DNA of 5,858 nt from Pseudomonadota bacterium. Lineage in GTDB: Bacteria; Pseudomonadota; Gammaproteobacteria; Burkholderiales; SG8-39. The translations under genes were made by a program, and so were the position numbers. Of the stretch, positions 5,094 to 5,858 are shown one piece after another; the first letter of the stretch is position 1; the number at the start of each line of letters is the position of its first letter. The notes under the pieces are model-generated. The model was given only the letters and a program-made list of their open reading frames with translations, did not search any database and had not been told where the DNA came from. The stretch covers positions 1-5,858 of the forward strand of contig QGUL01000128.1 in assembly GCA_003242425.1 (NCBI GenBank), in the 5' to 3' direction.

Positions 5094-5858
5094 ATGGCGG
5101 ACGACAACAACAAGGACTGGGAGCGCAGCGTTCTCGAACGTCTGGCGTTCAGCGCTCTGAAAGAGCAGCGCCGCGCCCGGCGCTGGAGCATTTTCTTCAA
5201 GCTGCTGGGGTTCGCCTACCTGACGCTGTTCCTGATTCTCGCGTTGGACTGGCGGCCGGCCGCGGACAGCGGCCAAGGCCATACGGCGCTGGTCGAGATC
5301 GACGGCGTCATCGCCACCGATGGCGACGCCAGTGCCGAGAACATCGTGAGTTCCTTGCAGGCCGCGTTCAAGGACAAGAACACCCGCGGCGTCATTTTGC
5401 GCATCAACAGCCCGGGCGGCAGCCCGGTGCAGGCCGGCATCATTTACGAAGAGATCCGCCGGCTGCGCGGCCAGTACCCCGACATCCCCATCTATACGGT
5501 GGTGGAGGACATCTGCGCTTCCGGCGGCTACTACATCGCCGCCGCGACCGACCGTATCTATGTCAACAAGGCCAGCCTCATCGGCTCGATCGGCGTGGTG
5601 ATCGATCAGTTCGGTTTCGCCGAGGCGATCGACAAGCTCGGCATCGAACGGCGGGTGCTGACCGCGGGCGAGAACAAGGCCTTCCTCGATCCTTTCTCGC
5701 CGCTGCAACCCGAGCACGTCGAGCATGCCAAGGCGATGTTGGCCGAGATACACGGACAGTTCATCGAGGCGGTCAAGCAGGGACGCGGCCAGCGCCTCAA
5801 GGAAGTGCCCGGCTTGTTCAGCGGCCTGATCTGGACCGGAGCACGCGGGCTGGAAATC
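5094..5858 (+). CDS. sppA: S49-family membrane peptidase SppA, 3' end beyond the window
   Basis: Membrane-bound serine peptidase with a Ser-Lys dyad, in the family that degrades signal peptides left in the membrane and other membrane-associated peptides. The window holds 255 codons with no stop. Residues 1-32 are hydrophilic and end in a basic stretch (KEQRRARRW), followed by one membrane helix at about 34-52, so the N-terminus should be cytoplasmic and the protease domain on the other side. The S49 fold starts about residue 64. RINSPGGS at 103-110 is the conserved oxyanion-region motif. ASGGYY at 142-147 carries the likely nucleophile Ser143. GENK at 192-195 supplies the likely general base Lys195. 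The 52-residue Ser-Lys spacing equals that of B. subtilis SppA (S147/K199). This is the short single-domain form, unlike the double-length E. coli SppA. The ATG follows the Rieske stop by 6 nt. The related SohB is less likely. Confidence 0.93.
   Translation, partial: MADDNNKDWERSVLERLAFSALKEQRRARRWSIFFKLLGFAYLTLFLILALDWRPAADSGQGHTALVEIDGVIATDGDASAENIVSSLQAAFKDKNTRGVILRINSPGGSPVQAGIIYEEIRRLRGQYPDIPIYTVVEDICASGGYYIAAATDRIYVNKASLIGSIGVVIDQFGFAEAIDKLGIERRVLTAGENKAFLDPFSPLQPEHVEHAKAMLAEIHGQFIEAVKQGRGQRLKEVPGLFSGLIWTGARGLEI

Noticed and set aside
4353..5753. Minus-strand frame of 466 codons opposite the HAD, Rieske and sppA genes
   Set aside because: Antisense shadow of three genes with intact family motifs; its translation is His/Asp/Arg/Val-rich with no domain.

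Overview
The window is GC-rich chromosomal DNA, most likely from a betaproteobacterium or a close gammaproteobacterial relative. This rests on the wording of the RNase E N-terminus, on the divergent rne/rluC arrangement, and on the gene order rluC, HAD hydrolase, Rieske protein, S49 peptidase, which I know from betaproteobacterial genomes. All five genes are housekeeping-type genes. I see no mobile element, CRISPR array, tRNA, rRNA or sign of recent transfer.

Positions 1-2492 (minus strand) hold rne, encoding the endoribonuclease RNase E. The start and 830 codons are present and the 3' end runs off the left edge. The catalytic half is complete. The visible part of the non-catalytic half contains a probable membrane-anchoring helix, an Arg/Gln-rich RNA-binding stretch, a second Arg/Gly-rich patch and a Pro/Ala/Glu-rich disordered segment.

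Positions 2493-3122 are a 630-nt non-coding spacer between divergent genes. The rne-proximal half is probably a long structured 5' leader. It contains inverted repeats of 9, 7 and 8 bp, and a 6-bp hairpin that covers the rne Shine-Dalgarno sequence. E. coli RNase E autoregulates through a long structured rne leader, so this is the most interesting part of the window.

Positions 3123-5858 (plus strand) look like one tightly packed operon. It runs rluC (23S rRNA pseudouridine synthase), a HAD phosphatase of the phosphoglycolate-phosphatase type 4 nt downstream, a small orphan Rieske [2Fe-2S] protein overlapping it, and sppA (S49 membrane peptidase, 3' end cut off by the right edge) 6 nt further on. 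RNase E and RluC both act on RNA. The HAD, Rieske and SppA genes are linked to them by position and have no obvious shared pathway. I found no wholly new system. The items most worth a second look are the rne leader structure and the orphan Rieske protein.
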